A stretch of 64,000 nucleotides of DNA from Piscirickettsia litoralis (GCF_001720395.1 NZ_MDTU01000003.1:40436-104435), one strand, 5' to 3'; counted from the stretch's first letter, positions 7,835-16,786 are shown. Program-made: numbers and translations. Notes: generated by a model from the letters alone, not told the origin.

Positions 7835-7918
7835 CTTTTGGCCTCACTTTTTCACTTATCTTTAATATTAACATTTTTAGCGATAAATAGAGAAATAGCC
7901 TGCTTTGCTCAAGGCTGC

Positions 7919-7924
7919 TATAAT
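7919..7924 (+). promoter_or_regulatory. Extended -10 promoter element for the 7961 gene
   Basis: TGCTATAAT (TATAAT at 7919-7924) lies 36 bp before the ATG at 7961. No good -35 box is present at the normal distance, which fits an extended -10 promoter. Confidence 0.5.
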
Positions 7925-7960
7925 GCGCTTTCAATATTAACCGCGATTCGAGGTGTAAAT

Positions 7961-8158
7961 ATGCGGAAAATAGCAGTAATTTTTCCTATTATTTTGATGT
8001 TGGGTTCTAGTTGGGCTTCTGATAGCACCACAACTAGTAAGTTTAAACAATGGGCAGGCAAAGCTGAAACAGCAACGAGCCATGCTTGGCAAAGTACCAA
8101 AAGTGGTACAAAAAAGCTGTGGGATAAGATGCATTCTAAGAAAAAATCAGACTCGTGA
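7961..8158 (+). CDS. Small exported lysine-rich protein
   Basis: Starting at the ATG at 7961 (AGGTG 6 bases upstream) gives 65 residues. A signal peptide (MRKIAVIFPIILMLGSSWA) is followed by a mature part of about 45 residues that is rich in Lys, Ser and Thr with several Trp. Longer upstream starts would destroy the signal peptide. It is followed by a membrane-protein gene 6 bp later. Function unknown. Confidence 0.6.
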   Translation: MRKIAVIFPIILMLGSSWASDSTTTSKFKQWAGKAETATSHAWQSTKSGTKKLWDKMHSKKKSDS

Positions 8159-8164
8159 GGCTGT

Positions 8165-8536
8165 ATGGCGAAAAATGATGATATGAGGCGACTAGCCGAA
8201 TGGTTGGTGAAAATTGCTGCTAAAGACCCTCTGGGCCAGCATGTGAAGTTGCTTGGTGTGGGCTTTGGCGTGTTTCTGGTGATACTATGGATTTACACTT
8301 TGTTGAAGAGTGGTTTTGGCCCGAGCTTTAATTTGGCCGTAGTTTTTTCTTTAGGCTTATTTTTCCTGACGAAGCGTTATGGTACGCGGCTATTAAGAGC
8401 TAAAGAAGGAAAGCTACAACCGGATTTCAACGATTCACGCCTTTATTTCATTGCTGGACGTGCACTTAAGCTTTTTACTTTGAGTATGATTTCTTCTTAT
8501 GCAGCAATGCTTGTAGTATCCGTATTTTCTTCATAG
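8165..8536 (+). CDS. Small inner-membrane protein
   Basis: The 123-residue protein has hydrophobic segments at about residues 27-48, 52-70 and 100-120, separated by a basic loop (TKRYGTRLLRAKEGK). It is co-directional with the small exported protein upstream (6-bp gap) and probably co-transcribed. No family is recognised. Confidence 0.55.
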   Translation: MAKNDDMRRLAEWLVKIAAKDPLGQHVKLLGVGFGVFLVILWIYTLLKSGFGPSFNLAVVFSLGLFFLTKRYGTRLLRAKEGKLQPDFNDSRLYFIAGRALKLFTLSMISSYAAMLVVSVFSS

Positions 8537-8570
8537 AGTGTGCCCACCGAGCATCTTTGTCGGCTTCCTG

Positions 8571-8576
8571 TATAAT
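8571..8576 (+). promoter_or_regulatory. -10 element for the lipoprotein gene
   Basis: TATAAT at 8571-8576, preceded by TG (CTGTATAAT), lies 37 bp before the ATG at 8614. The -35 region is poor. Confidence 0.45.
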
Positions 8577-8613
8577 GGCCTTCATAAAACATTAATCTTA
8601 ACAAGGAGTTACG

Positions 8614-9465
8614 ATGTTTAAGAAGGCTGTTACAATTGCTGCTTTGGCAGCATCTTATGCGCTTTTGAATGGCTGTGCCTCTATGCAAAGCGCGGCAAAA
8701 TATGATTCAGATCATTCTCGTGCATATAACTTGTCTACTGCGGCAGGCTTAGAGCAAGGTATCCGTGATTACGATAAACCTAAAACTGGCACAGGCAGCT
8801 TGGCTAACTCTGGCGAATATGGGGCAGCGTTTACAGCAACTGGATTTTATATACCTTATTCTGGTTTGTCAGGCTTAGCTAGTGGTGGTTTAAACTTAAT
8901 TAGTTGGCTTGTACAACCAGAAGATCAATATAAGCATAATAACTTCTTTGCTTGGATGCCTAAAGGTATGGCAACTAGCGAAGAAGACTCTTTGCTGAAA
9001 ATGAAAAAAATTATTAGAGCTGCATTAAAGAAAACATTCAAAGATATGGGAGTGGATTATCATAAACGTTATGAGGATGAAGATGTTTATGAGTATTATA
9101 TTTACAGTAAAAAATATAACTGCCCAACAATGGAGCATCAGCTTCTTAAAAACATGTGTATCGTTGGCGTTAGAGTTTACGAACCTTATATTCAGAAAGC
9201 TCCTTTATTTTTAAAGACAAGTAATAAAGGTAAAAAATCTTATAAATATTCCGTAGCAAGAAATAATTCCTACAATAATATTGGTTTTAAAAGAGGAGAT
9301 ATGGGAAAAATATCAGAGGTAGAATTTTTTGAAGCTTTGAGCAAAAATTTGCCAAAATGGGCTTTTATGTACATTGCACCCAACCAATTTCACTTGCCAA
9401 GTGGGAAAGTAGTTAAAGCTCCATATTTATTGGAGCATGGGAAGCCCCTTTTTTATGTGATTTGA
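8614..9465 (+). CDS. Outer-membrane-type lipoprotein of unknown function
   Basis: The 283-residue product begins with a lipoprotein signal peptide ending in the lipobox LLNGC (Cys near residue 21). After it comes a Gly/Ser-rich segment, then an alpha/beta region with no recognisable motif. It has an AAGGAG site and its own -10 element. It converges on traN and shares a bidirectional terminator with it. A link to the transfer apparatus is possible from position only. Confidence 0.6.
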   Translation: MFKKAVTIAALAASYALLNGCASMQSAAKYDSDHSRAYNLSTAAGLEQGIRDYDKPKTGTGSLANSGEYGAAFTATGFYIPYSGLSGLASGGLNLISWLVQPEDQYKHNNFFAWMPKGMATSEEDSLLKMKKIIRAALKKTFKDMGVDYHKRYEDEDVYEYYIYSKKYNCPTMEHQLLKNMCIVGVRVYEPYIQKAPLFLKTSNKGKKSYKYSVARNNSYNNIGFKRGDMGKISEVEFFEALSKNLPKWAFMYIAPNQFHLPSGKVVKAPYLLEHGKPLFYVI

Positions 9466-9469
9466 ACAA

Positions 9470-9489
9470 GGGGGCAACGCCCCCGATTT
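9470..9489. terminator. GC-rich terminator between convergent genes
   Basis: GGGGGC, AAC, GCCCCC forms a compact hairpin followed on the plus strand by GATTTTATT. It lies between the lipoprotein gene (stop at 9465) and traN (stop at 9489) and may serve both. Confidence 0.65.
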
Positions 9490-12227
9490 TATTGTGTAGG
9501 TTCGCCAATATCAGGAATAATATTTTTAGTCATTTTTCGCCTCAGCTTATCTATATCAAGACCATCTATTCTTTGCTTCGTGCGCTCAATGGCATTTTTT
9601 CTGTCACCATTGATGTTAAGAGTGCTTCCTTTGCCTGTAAGTTTATCTATATTAAGATCACTTGCATCTTTAGGATAGTGACCTGTGACTTTTAATATGG
9701 CCTGCCACTCAGAAAGGTCTACTTTTGACCAGTCAATTTCATTAAGTCGATTTAACGGAATACCATCACAGGAAGGGTGCTCGGCAGCTCCAAAACTCAT
9801 TCCAAGTTGGGGCCGTACTTGCTCTTGAATAATTCGAGAGAGCGGCGAGTTGTAGCAACAATAAGCTTTAATCGTTTTGATGCAGCCTAAACCTGGTACT
9901 TTTTTGCCACAATAAGAGCCAATGTAGTGACAATTTTTCAGTTCCCTTTGTGCGTTCATTTGATATTCATCTTTCGTGCAAGCACCAATGATAAACTGCT
10001 TGTAGATCAGCATAGTGATGACATAAATCTGATAAATGGTCATGGCAGTTGCTAACCATGTTGCAGCACCAGTCGCCATGCTTTTTGCTGCTGTACCAGA
10101 AGCCTCTGATGCACCTGCTTGTGCTCCTGCTTCGGTAGCCTGCTTTTTAAACATGTCATAAAAGATTTGTTTAAGTTTATCTTCAAACTCCTTCATGATT
10201 TCTTTTACAAAATCTTCAATAGGTTGAGTTAGTTTTTCATAAGCGCCAGAGATATTGTCAACGAAGTTAGAAAAAGGCTTTACCGCTTCCGTCCAGCTAT
10301 TCACTATAGGGTTTCTTAGTGCTGAGTAAGCACTTTTAATTATGTTTGTGTCTCCAAGGCTCATAATCCCAGTATCAAGCTTTGGAGCGGCCATAATCAA
10401 TGTAATATAGTCTGATAGTGAAATTCCTTCTGGTGCTTCGCAACAATCCTGTGCAGCCTTGCCTGAATGACAGCTTCCAGCCTTCCCAGAGAACACTTTA
10501 CAAGTCACATCTTGCGTTGCATCGGGCTTCACGCATTTCATGTCTTGAGTCATAAATTCTGCAACATGTAAGAGCGCAGCAGCTTTCGCAAAATCTTGCG
10601 ACTTGCCTGCGGTGTTATCGACACATTCACCGCCTAAGCATTCCACAGCCCCCGGACATTTATAAACGAATTTTTTCTTCTTATTTTCAACTTCAACATC
10701 TTTGCCACAGTCGTAGGTGTCTGTGAACATATAACACAGCCCTGACTTCCCTTTGGAGCCATCGACACACTTAGAATTAATAAAGCCGCATTTATCCTTG
10801 TATTGATCACAGGAGTCGTAGGCATATATTGATTTGAGCGCGTCTACGCTATTTTGTTTGTAGTCCGCATCCACTTGTACTTTGGTACATAAGGGCGGAA
10901 TGCCTTTGAGTGGTGGTGTTTTAAAATAAGGGTTACATACTTTCAGTCCATTCATGACGGTGCAGCCATCTTTATCCGCAGGGTTTTGAATACATTTCAC
11001 TGTGCCTTTCGCAAAGCCATCATAAATCCCTTGAGCCGCATCGACACAGCTCTCAGGAGTCCACTCATCGCGCTGTACGACCTTTTTCGGGTCAAAGTGA
11101 ATGCGGATACGTGCATAGCCCTCACCGCCGCCTGTGACGGAGACACGGACTTTAAAGTTAACAATCTCACCAGGGTCAACGTTTTTTTTGAAAGCGTCAG
11201 TCACATCCACATTCAAGCCTCGCTCCCAACTGGTGCTTAACTCACATGCGCCGGGAGTTTCAGGAGGAAAGTTATCATTAGGGCCATTCCATACTTTATT
11301 TTCCATGCCATCTTTGCCGACCCACACTTGCATATAGTCATCCCACTTGGCGTATTCGAGTGTGGCACTGGTAATAGCATCGGGATTAGTGACGCGGACT
11401 TTGGTTTCTTCTTGGTAGATCGAGCAATTACCACCCCAATAGTTATCACCAACACGACCAATCCAAAGCAACATACAACCTTTACCACAAGGACTGTAGT
11501 TGAAGGGGCCATTGTAGTGCTCAATAATACTGGCACTGTAGGTATGATTAACAACACAACTACCAGAGCGGTCATTAATTTGAGTACACTGCTTATAATC
11601 TGGCAAGTGTTTTTTCTCTTTGATCTTGATGATTTCCGTGTCTTTTTTGCAATCGGTAAATCCTGCGTCAATGAGGTCGATATTATCGAAAATGTTTTTT
11701 TGTTGCTGAAACATCGGGTCTTTGCTTAAGTCAGGACGTGACTTATCACTGAAGGTTTTTTCAGCCACATCATACACCTGCCCCATCATTGACGGATGAC
11801 CACTTTTAGAGTCGCCATAAAGCGAAGTTTTGGCTTGTTTGCCGAGTTCATCCATCGCACTGCTGGAATTGGCGGCATTTTGCATGGCATTCACATCGGG
11901 GGCTTTACCATCGGGAAAATAATAATCCATGTCTTCTTTTGACACATGGCTGGTGCCGGGGAAGAGGTCTTTGATGTTAATTTTCATTTGGTTCTTCTGG
12001 TCGCCCCAAACAATCTCGCCATTATTATTGGTGGACTTTTGCTGTTGAGCGCCGAGTTGTTTGCCCCACTGATGACCAAGGTCTTGTGCCTCTTTTGCAG
12101 TTTTTTCAAAATCAGAGTTGTCCCCCTTGAGTGTAAAATTAGCAAAGGCACTGTTGATGGAAAACACGCTCATTGAAACAACCAGAGTGGAGGCAATGAT
12201 CTTTTTTATTCGCTTTTCAAAAAACAT
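9489..12227 (-). CDS. traN: Mating-pair stabilisation protein TraN
   Basis: This 912-residue exported protein has a Sec signal peptide (cleavage near SAFA, residue 29) and many cysteines throughout. Its C-terminal region carries the typical TraN pattern: the Cys-rich CTKDEYQMNAQRELKNCHYI, then IKAYCCYNSPLSRIIQEQVRPQ and DWSKVDLSEW. TraN sits in the outer membrane and contacts the recipient surface to stabilise mating pairs. The size suits the larger TraN of SXT/IncA-C-type systems, longer than F TraN (about 600 residues). It is the last gene of the trbI-trhF-trbC/traW-traU-traN operon, 9 bp after traU. Confidence 0.9.
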   Translation of the reverse strand: MFFEKRIKKIIASTLVVSMSVFSINSAFANFTLKGDNSDFEKTAKEAQDLGHQWGKQLGAQQQKSTNNNGEIVWGDQKNQMKINIKDLFPGTSHVSKEDMDYYFPDGKAPDVNAMQNAANSSSAMDELGKQAKTSLYGDSKSGHPSMMGQVYDVAEKTFSDKSRPDLSKDPMFQQQKNIFDNIDLIDAGFTDCKKDTEIIKIKEKKHLPDYKQCTQINDRSGSCVVNHTYSASIIEHYNGPFNYSPCGKGCMLLWIGRVGDNYWGGNCSIYQEETKVRVTNPDAITSATLEYAKWDDYMQVWVGKDGMENKVWNGPNDNFPPETPGACELSTSWERGLNVDVTDAFKKNVDPGEIVNFKVRVSVTGGGEGYARIRIHFDPKKVVQRDEWTPESCVDAAQGIYDGFAKGTVKCIQNPADKDGCTVMNGLKVCNPYFKTPPLKGIPPLCTKVQVDADYKQNSVDALKSIYAYDSCDQYKDKCGFINSKCVDGSKGKSGLCYMFTDTYDCGKDVEVENKKKKFVYKCPGAVECLGGECVDNTAGKSQDFAKAAALLHVAEFMTQDMKCVKPDATQDVTCKVFSGKAGSCHSGKAAQDCCEAPEGISLSDYITLIMAAPKLDTGIMSLGDTNIIKSAYSALRNPIVNSWTEAVKPFSNFVDNISGAYEKLTQPIEDFVKEIMKEFEDKLKQIFYDMFKKQATEAGAQAGASEASGTAAKSMATGAATWLATAMTIYQIYVITMLIYKQFIIGACTKDEYQMNAQRELKNCHYIGSYCGKKVPGLGCIKTIKAYCCYNSPLSRIIQEQVRPQLGMSFGAAEHPSCDGIPLNRLNEIDWSKVDLSEWQAILKVTGHYPKDASDLNIDKLTGKGSTLNINGDRKNAIERTKQRIDGLDIDKLRRKMTKNIIPDIGEPTQ

Positions 12228-12236
12228 GAGAGTCTC

Positions 12237-13241
12237 CTAGTTGTTGCAACAATCTACCCAGCGCCATACCAGATACACGGGGTCTTCACCGATTCCAGGC
12301 AAGGTACGTCCAACCCCCCAAACCAATGTCGATTGGCCGATGACGTGATCTGAATCGGTTTCAGCAACGGGATAAAACATGGTGAATTTATATTGCGCTT
12401 TGGGGAGGACAGGATTAATAAAGCCACGACACAGCGCCCTATCGCCCATTGTTTGCCACGCTAAACCTCGACGATGTAATGCAGCAAGAACACGCACAGA
12501 AAGTAAGCTGGTGTCTTCTAACACCCCTTGATTACCTGCTTGGTTGCCAGAGAACGGGTAAATGTTGCCCCAACTTCCTGCACACCAGAACATTGATGAA
12601 ATGGGATGACCTGTGCTGGCGGCAATCGCATCGGCAGAACACGCAGCAGTCGCAATTGGATTGGAAACGGCGGCGGCTTCTGGATTAGCAAAGAAAGCAA
12701 GTTCATCATTATTCCAGGTAGGGTCAAGCTCTGACATATACATGATGTCCAAGTCCATATAACCATCGGCATTACAGTTACGCTTGATAAATAAATCCAA
12801 GATGGATAGCAAGGGAAAGGCATAATAGTGAAAGTGATAAAAGGAACTGTCTCCCCCATCTTTATCACCCGTGCCGTTGGTGCCCTGAAATAAGCGATCA
12901 AAAGGAAAGGTAATGCCATTAAGCACAGAGGAGCAGCCAGGAACGTGCTCAAACTCGACAAGACGCGCAGGCTCCCACATTGAGGTAGTAATCCCCGGAC
13001 GGGGCAAACCGGCATCATCGCTACAAATGCATAAGGGGTTGTCGGCGGCTCCCGATGGAACACGCCCACCTTTGCCACTGATGGGGACTCCCATGACTTT
13101 GATTGGAAAGAGGCACGACCAGCAGACATCGGTGAGGAGTTTGCCACTGATCACATCGGCATTGGGGCACCCCACCGTAGAGGCATGTGTAGTTATTGAA
13201 AATAGACAACTGACCGCAAGAAAACAAAGGGCTTTAAACAT
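12237..13241 (-). CDS. traU: Conjugal transfer protein TraU
   Basis: The 334-residue protein has a signal peptide (cleavage near THAS, residue 20) and the family's conserved features. These include CPNADVISGKLLTDVCWSCLFPI at the mature N-terminus, SMWEPARLVEFEHVPGC, SSFYHFHYYAFPLL and MFWCAGSWGNIYPFSG. TraU is a periplasmic component needed for DNA transfer and pilus assembly and depends on disulfides, consistent with the dsbC in this gene set. It overlaps the upstream trbC/traW gene by 8 bp. Confidence 0.92.
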   Translation of the reverse strand: MFKALCFLAVSCLFSITTHASTVGCPNADVISGKLLTDVCWSCLFPIKVMGVPISGKGGRVPSGAADNPLCICSDDAGLPRPGITTSMWEPARLVEFEHVPGCSSVLNGITFPFDRLFQGTNGTGDKDGGDSSFYHFHYYAFPLLSILDLFIKRNCNADGYMDLDIMYMSELDPTWNNDELAFFANPEAAAVSNPIATAACSADAIAASTGHPISSMFWCAGSWGNIYPFSGNQAGNQGVLEDTSLLSVRVLAALHRRGLAWQTMGDRALCRGFINPVLPKAQYKFTMFYPVAETDSDHVIGQSTLVWGVGRTLPGIGEDPVYLVWRWVDCCNN

Positions 13242-14469
13242 TTGGGCCTCCTTTAATCGCTAGCTCTTGGACGATAAAGTGATCACCTTCTGCCGTAACG
13301 ATGGAGGGTGTGCGCTCAAGCTGAAAGCGGTTTTTAATGTCTGGGCTAAGCAAGAAGATGGGGGCTTCAAATAGATTTGTGACCTGCTTGTAGTCTTTCC
13401 AGCCTTGTGTCCGGTTGAGTTGTGTTGTGATTAAAATGACCTTCTTAATTGCTGGGTCGTACCTGAGTCGTTGCACGGCTTGCTGAACACAAGCTAATTC
13501 TTTCTGGTCAGTTGCATTAAAAACGACGAGGGCTTCATCAAAAGGCCGCATGTGCAGTGGATTAATTGAACTGCCTGCTGGCACGATAATTTGACCATTC
13601 GGTGCTTGAATATTGCGTGTGACTGTAATTGTTGGGTCGATAATGCGTGTTTTGTCTTTATGAGCTTCAGGTAAAGCGGTGAAAATCTGTTTTTGCCAAA
13701 AGCGTTTAATCGCGGCTTCTTTTTTCTGTTTCCAGTCAATTTTCATGACACGTTCTTTCATGACATCGATCAGGTCAGGTTCAGAAATCGCCACTGTTTC
13801 TCCTGCTTGGCCAAAGTCTTTTGCATGTCTGTCTTTGACTTGGTTAATCAGCCAGTGTGGATTAGATAGACCTTCAACTCTGGCCAGCGGTTTATAAACA
13901 GGTCGTGTAGCTTCTGGGTTAATAACCTGATCACTCAAGTAAATCATCGTTGGAGCTACAGTGACGTGATAGGTTTTGAATAAGGTGGGGTCTAGCATGA
14001 TATTGGGAACAGGTTTTAACTGAGCACCGAGGGATTGAATTTTAATCAGTGCCTTCATGATCGGCATGCCTTTAGGAATCCCTCGAAAAACCACAACGGC
14101 TTGAGGTAAGGTGTGAACACGCTTAAGCAATGCCTTTAGCCCACTTTCCCCCATTGCGAGTGAGGCAAACACCAAAATTTTATGGAGCTTGTAATAGGAG
14201 GCTTGCTGTCGGTCTTGACGTGCTTGTTTAAGCGTTGGGTTGGTTTCTGATAACTGATGATAAAGTTGCATGGCCTCTTGTTTTTCTTCAGCCATTTTTG
14301 AGGGATGTAGAATATCTGCAAAGTCTTTCTCCTTGGCTTGTGCCATGATTTTTTGGCTTTGTTGAACGATTTTCATGTCCTGATCGGACAGAGAGTTGGC
14401 ATAGAGAGTGTGAAGGCTCAAAGCCAACACGCTAAAACAACGGATACACACGACCGATAATTTGTTCAT
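13234..14469 (-). CDS. traW: TrbC-TraW fusion protein
   Basis: The 411-residue exported protein combines two F-type components. After the signal peptide (to about residue 24), residues about 90-210 look like TrbC (LVFASLAMGESGLKALLKRV, then VVFRGIP, then APTMIY). Residues about 280-411 look like TraW (IDPTITVTRNIQAPNGQIIV, PAGSSINPLHMRPF, then RTPSIVTAEGDHFIVQELAI). In F these are separate periplasmic pilus-assembly proteins; a joined form is usual in the SXT/IncA-C branch. It overlaps trhF by 38 bp and traU by 8 bp. Confidence 0.85.
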   Translation of the reverse strand: MNKLSVVCIRCFSVLALSLHTLYANSLSDQDMKIVQQSQKIMAQAKEKDFADILHPSKMAEEKQEAMQLYHQLSETNPTLKQARQDRQQASYYKLHKILVFASLAMGESGLKALLKRVHTLPQAVVVFRGIPKGMPIMKALIKIQSLGAQLKPVPNIMLDPTLFKTYHVTVAPTMIYLSDQVINPEATRPVYKPLARVEGLSNPHWLINQVKDRHAKDFGQAGETVAISEPDLIDVMKERVMKIDWKQKKEAAIKRFWQKQIFTALPEAHKDKTRIIDPTITVTRNIQAPNGQIIVPAGSSINPLHMRPFDEALVVFNATDQKELACVQQAVQRLRYDPAIKKVILITTQLNRTQGWKDYKQVTNLFEAPIFLLSPDIKNRFQLERTPSIVTAEGDHFIVQELAIKGGPNV

Positions 14470-14941
14470 TGCTGACGGTTCCCCAATAACGTGAGTCGAA
14501 GGATTGATCGCTTTTGCCCATAAACCAATACTGGTTAGGCTTTAAGGTGGTTTTTCCATAGAGTTGTTGTGGTGTTCGACCAAGGATGTCTGCGTAAGTT
14601 AGACCATGACCGACACAAGCACCATTGACGAAAATACCTTTTGCATTGATTTGAATTTGATCACCGGGCAGCCCAACTAAGACTTTTGCCATGTGATCTG
14701 AGTCGGAGAAAAAAGGCTTTAATTTGCCGGAATGAAAAGCATAGATATGGCCTCGCACTAATGCTTTATCTTTGGTATCCACTAGAAAAAAAGAATAGCC
14801 GGGCAAGCATTTTACAGTTTGTGGGTCATAATCGAATCGATAGCGACTACCGAAGACTGCAACACTGCCGACGATGCTCATCACAATAAAAAACTTTAGT
14901 CCAAACCACCACCATGATTGTTTTTTTCTGAAGAGCTTCAT
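14432..14941 (-). CDS. trhF: S26-family conjugative signal peptidase TraF/TrhF
   Basis: The 169-residue protein has one N-terminal membrane helix (about residues 13-31) and the S26C peptidase layout. The presumed nucleophile region reads KCLPGYS (Cys45), and the general-base Lys lies in HMAKVLVGLPGD (Lys86). The end is DQSFDSRYWGTV. TraF-type peptidases usually have Ser where this one has Cys45; Ser50 is five residues away. It probably processes the pilin or another transfer protein in the periplasm. It overlaps trbI by 4 bp. Confidence 0.82.
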   Translation of the reverse strand: MKLFRKKQSWWWFGLKFFIVMSIVGSVAVFGSRYRFDYDPQTVKCLPGYSFFLVDTKDKALVRGHIYAFHSGKLKPFFSDSDHMAKVLVGLPGDQIQINAKGIFVNGACVGHGLTYADILGRTPQQLYGKTTLKPNQYWFMGKSDQSFDSRYWGTVSNEQIIGRVYPLF

Positions 14942-15252
14942 AGGTCATGCCCCTCGATATAAATGTCACTCGGCGCGGCCATGACTTGATTGGCGTTAAG
15001 GACGAGATAACCTGCGTCTTTAAGCTTGGCAATATCAGAGTGCAACTTATTAAGTCGTGCATTAACCGTTTGTTCAGAGGCTCCTTTCGGGTAGCTTTGA
15101 ACAAATTGGGTCAGATCAACGACTGCAATGGGCGGTGTTTGAGCAAGCTGATTTTCAAGGTGTGATATTTTGTTGTGAAAGAAAAGAAAAACGACAATTG
15201 TTGCAATGATACTGCTAACTATGACAGAAATGAGAGTTTGTTTGATGTGCAT
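14938..15252 (-). CDS. trbI: F-type TrbI-like transfer protein
   Basis: The 104-residue protein has one N-terminal membrane helix (residues 8-25), a short coiled stretch (HNKISHLENQL) and a periplasmic part. That part contains PPIAVVDLTQFV, then LNKLHSDIAKLKDAGYLVLN, then a final APSDIYIEG. This matches F-plasmid TrbI, a small inner-membrane protein that influences pilus outgrowth and retraction. It opens the operon running to traN; the ribosome-binding site AGGAGG lies inside a hairpin. Confidence 0.8.
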   Translation of the reverse strand: MHIKQTLISVIVSSIIATIVVFLFFHNKISHLENQLAQTPPIAVVDLTQFVQSYPKGASEQTVNARLNKLHSDIAKLKDAGYLVLNANQVMAAPSDIYIEGHDL

Positions 15253-15256
15253 GATA

Positions 15257-15280
15257 GCCTCCTAACGAGTTGTTGGAGGC
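15257..15280 (-). promoter_or_regulatory. Hairpin that can hide the trbI ribosome-binding site
   Basis: Read in the mRNA direction, GCCTCC (15280-15275) pairs perfectly with GGAGGC (15262-15257) across a 12-base loop. The second arm is the Shine-Dalgarno sequence of trbI, 4 bases before its ATG. This would hold the whole trbI-traN operon translationally closed until opened by a ribosome, protein or RNA. Function inferred. Confidence 0.55.
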
Positions 15281-15311
15281 ATTGTGACTCATCTCTCTAG
15301 GTGGCTACTGG

Positions 15312-15346
15312 GGCTAGAAGACCAGATTTTGACTTTCAGCGTCGAT
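15312..15346 (-). promoter_or_regulatory. 35-bp operator/promoter element upstream of trbI, copy 1
   Basis: On the plus strand the 35 bases from GGCTAGAAGACC to CAGCGTCGAT match the element at 24753-24787 at 32 positions. Its near edge is 60 bp from the trbI start, against 62 bp in front of traL, in the same orientation. It is the best candidate for the binding site of a transfer-operon activator. Confidence 0.7.
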
Positions 15347-15374
15347 GAATTGAAAAAACTTTGGTCTGTTTTTG

Positions 15375-15383
15375 TGCTATAAT
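15375..15383 (+). promoter_or_regulatory. Extended -10 promoter of fic
   Basis: TGCTATAAT, an extended -10 element, lies about 100 bp before the fic ATG. The same TTGTGCTATA pattern occurs before the toxin-antitoxin pair at 16732. Confidence 0.5.
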
Positions 15384-15481
15384 TGAGACATTATTGAAGA
15401 CATTTTTTATGGATTTTTGATATAAAGCTAATAATATCAATATATTGATGAATTAACCTTTGAGACATTTGTAGAGACAAA

Positions 15482-16651
15482 ATGATAGATGACTCTGATT
15501 TGATAGGCTCTATGAGAAGTTACGATGATAAAGTAGTAACTCACAAGAGTGGCCATTTTAAATTTGTTGTTGGCATTAGTCCTGAAGTAGATCACTTGCT
15601 TTTGAGAGCACAAGATGCTCATGATCGCTACTATGAGGCGGCTGCATCTTTCCCTAGTCTTGCGAAAGAGCAAGCAAAATTTTTTCGAGTTTCTTCGATT
15701 TATTCAACCAACACCATTGAAGGAGGAACGCTCACTGAGGATGAAACAGAACAAATTGTAAGTCGTGGCAGTCATGAAGTTACAAAGGAACAAGAAGAGC
15801 TTAGAGTTTTAAATCTATTAAAAGCCTATGAGTATATTGATCAACTTTTACTCAATAATAAAATAGCTAAAAAAGTTTTAGACCTTAATGATATTAAAGA
15901 ACTTCATAAGTTGGTTACAGAGGGTTTGGCGCATGAGCAGAATACACCTGGAATATACAGAGATAATAAGCCTGGGGCACCGACTAGAGTTGGCTTAACA
16001 GGGTATCGCCCCCCTAAGTGTTTAGATGACATCATTACTCTGATGAACTCATATCGTGCATTTTGGCAGCTTTTGGTAGAAAGTGGTGTTCACCCTTTGT
16101 ATGTAGCTCCTCTAATTCATTTCTATTATGAGTTAATACACCCCTTTTTTGATGGAAATGGGAGAGTTGGTCGTATCATAGAGGTCTATGCTTTACAAAG
16201 TAGTGGTTATCATATAGTTCCCTACAAAGTAAATGACTATTATTTAGCAAACCAAGAAACTTATTTCAAACTGTTTGACGAGTGTAGGCTTGCAATCAAA
16301 AATGGAGAACCCTATCCATTAACACCCTTTATTAAGTTTTTCCTCGAAGGGTTTCTAGTCACAGTTAATCGCTGTCAGGCTAGCTTGATTTTAAAGCTAA
16401 AAGAGCGAGGCCAACAAGACCATGAAGATGCTGCTGTTGCGAATAAAAAAATCAATTCGCGTCAAGCAATAATATTAAAATTAATTCGAAGTAGAGAAGA
16501 AAGTGATAGAAACCGTAGAAGCATAATCAATAGTGTAGACTTCAAGGCGTTATATAAAAATACTAGAATGTATGATCGTGACATCAAAAAACTAGTTGAA
16601 CTCGGCTTTATGGAAATTAGTGAAGACAATCAGTATGTCATCGCATATTGA
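15482..16651 (+). CDS. Fic-domain protein (class II, AMPylase-type)
   Basis: The 389-residue protein carries the complete Fic motif HPFFDGNGRVGR at residues 220-231, with catalytic His220. An N-terminal inhibitory motif, TNTIEG at residues 76-81, matches (S/T)xxxE(G/N) and marks it as a class II, self-inhibited Fic enzyme. The C-terminal 100 residues look like a winged helix, as in many Fic proteins with a DNA-binding tail. Such enzymes transfer AMP from ATP to a target hydroxyl. It has its own promoter and interrupts the transfer genes between traC and trbI, so it is cargo and not transfer machinery. Confidence 0.88.
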   Translation: MIDDSDLIGSMRSYDDKVVTHKSGHFKFVVGISPEVDHLLLRAQDAHDRYYEAAASFPSLAKEQAKFFRVSSIYSTNTIEGGTLTEDETEQIVSRGSHEVTKEQEELRVLNLLKAYEYIDQLLLNNKIAKKVLDLNDIKELHKLVTEGLAHEQNTPGIYRDNKPGAPTRVGLTGYRPPKCLDDIITLMNSYRAFWQLLVESGVHPLYVAPLIHFYYELIHPFFDGNGRVGRIIEVYALQSSGYHIVPYKVNDYYLANQETYFKLFDECRLAIKNGEPYPLTPFIKFFLEGFLVTVNRCQASLILKLKERGQQDHEDAAVANKKINSRQAIILKLIRSREESDRNRRSIINSVDFKALYKNTRMYDRDIKKLVELGFMEISEDNQYVIAY

Positions 16652-16731
16652 TTGCCATTAACTCATTAAATGCATTAATTCTCAATGTCTTAATAAAAAG
16701 GTGTCAATATGCGCCCTTTTGGAACCTTTTG

Positions 16732-16740
16732 TGCTATACT
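16732..16740 (+). promoter_or_regulatory. Extended -10 promoter of the toxin-antitoxin pair
   Basis: TGCTATACT lies 46 bp before the antitoxin ATG and resembles the fic promoter element. Confidence 0.5.
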
Positions 16741-16786
16741 CTATCTAACTGATTATGAAAGCTAATGAAAATGAGGTGATAGCAAT

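Noticed and set aside
11237..11671. 144-codon frame inside traN
   Set aside because: Same-strand shadow of traN with a composition typical of an out-of-frame translation.
12518..13147. 209-codon frame inside traU
   Set aside because: Shadow frame of traU; the traU frame has all family motifs.
15482..16651. Doc-type Fic toxin paired with the Phd-like protein at 2309
   Set aside because: The Fic protein is a long class II enzyme with its own internal inhibitory motif and lies 13 kb away.
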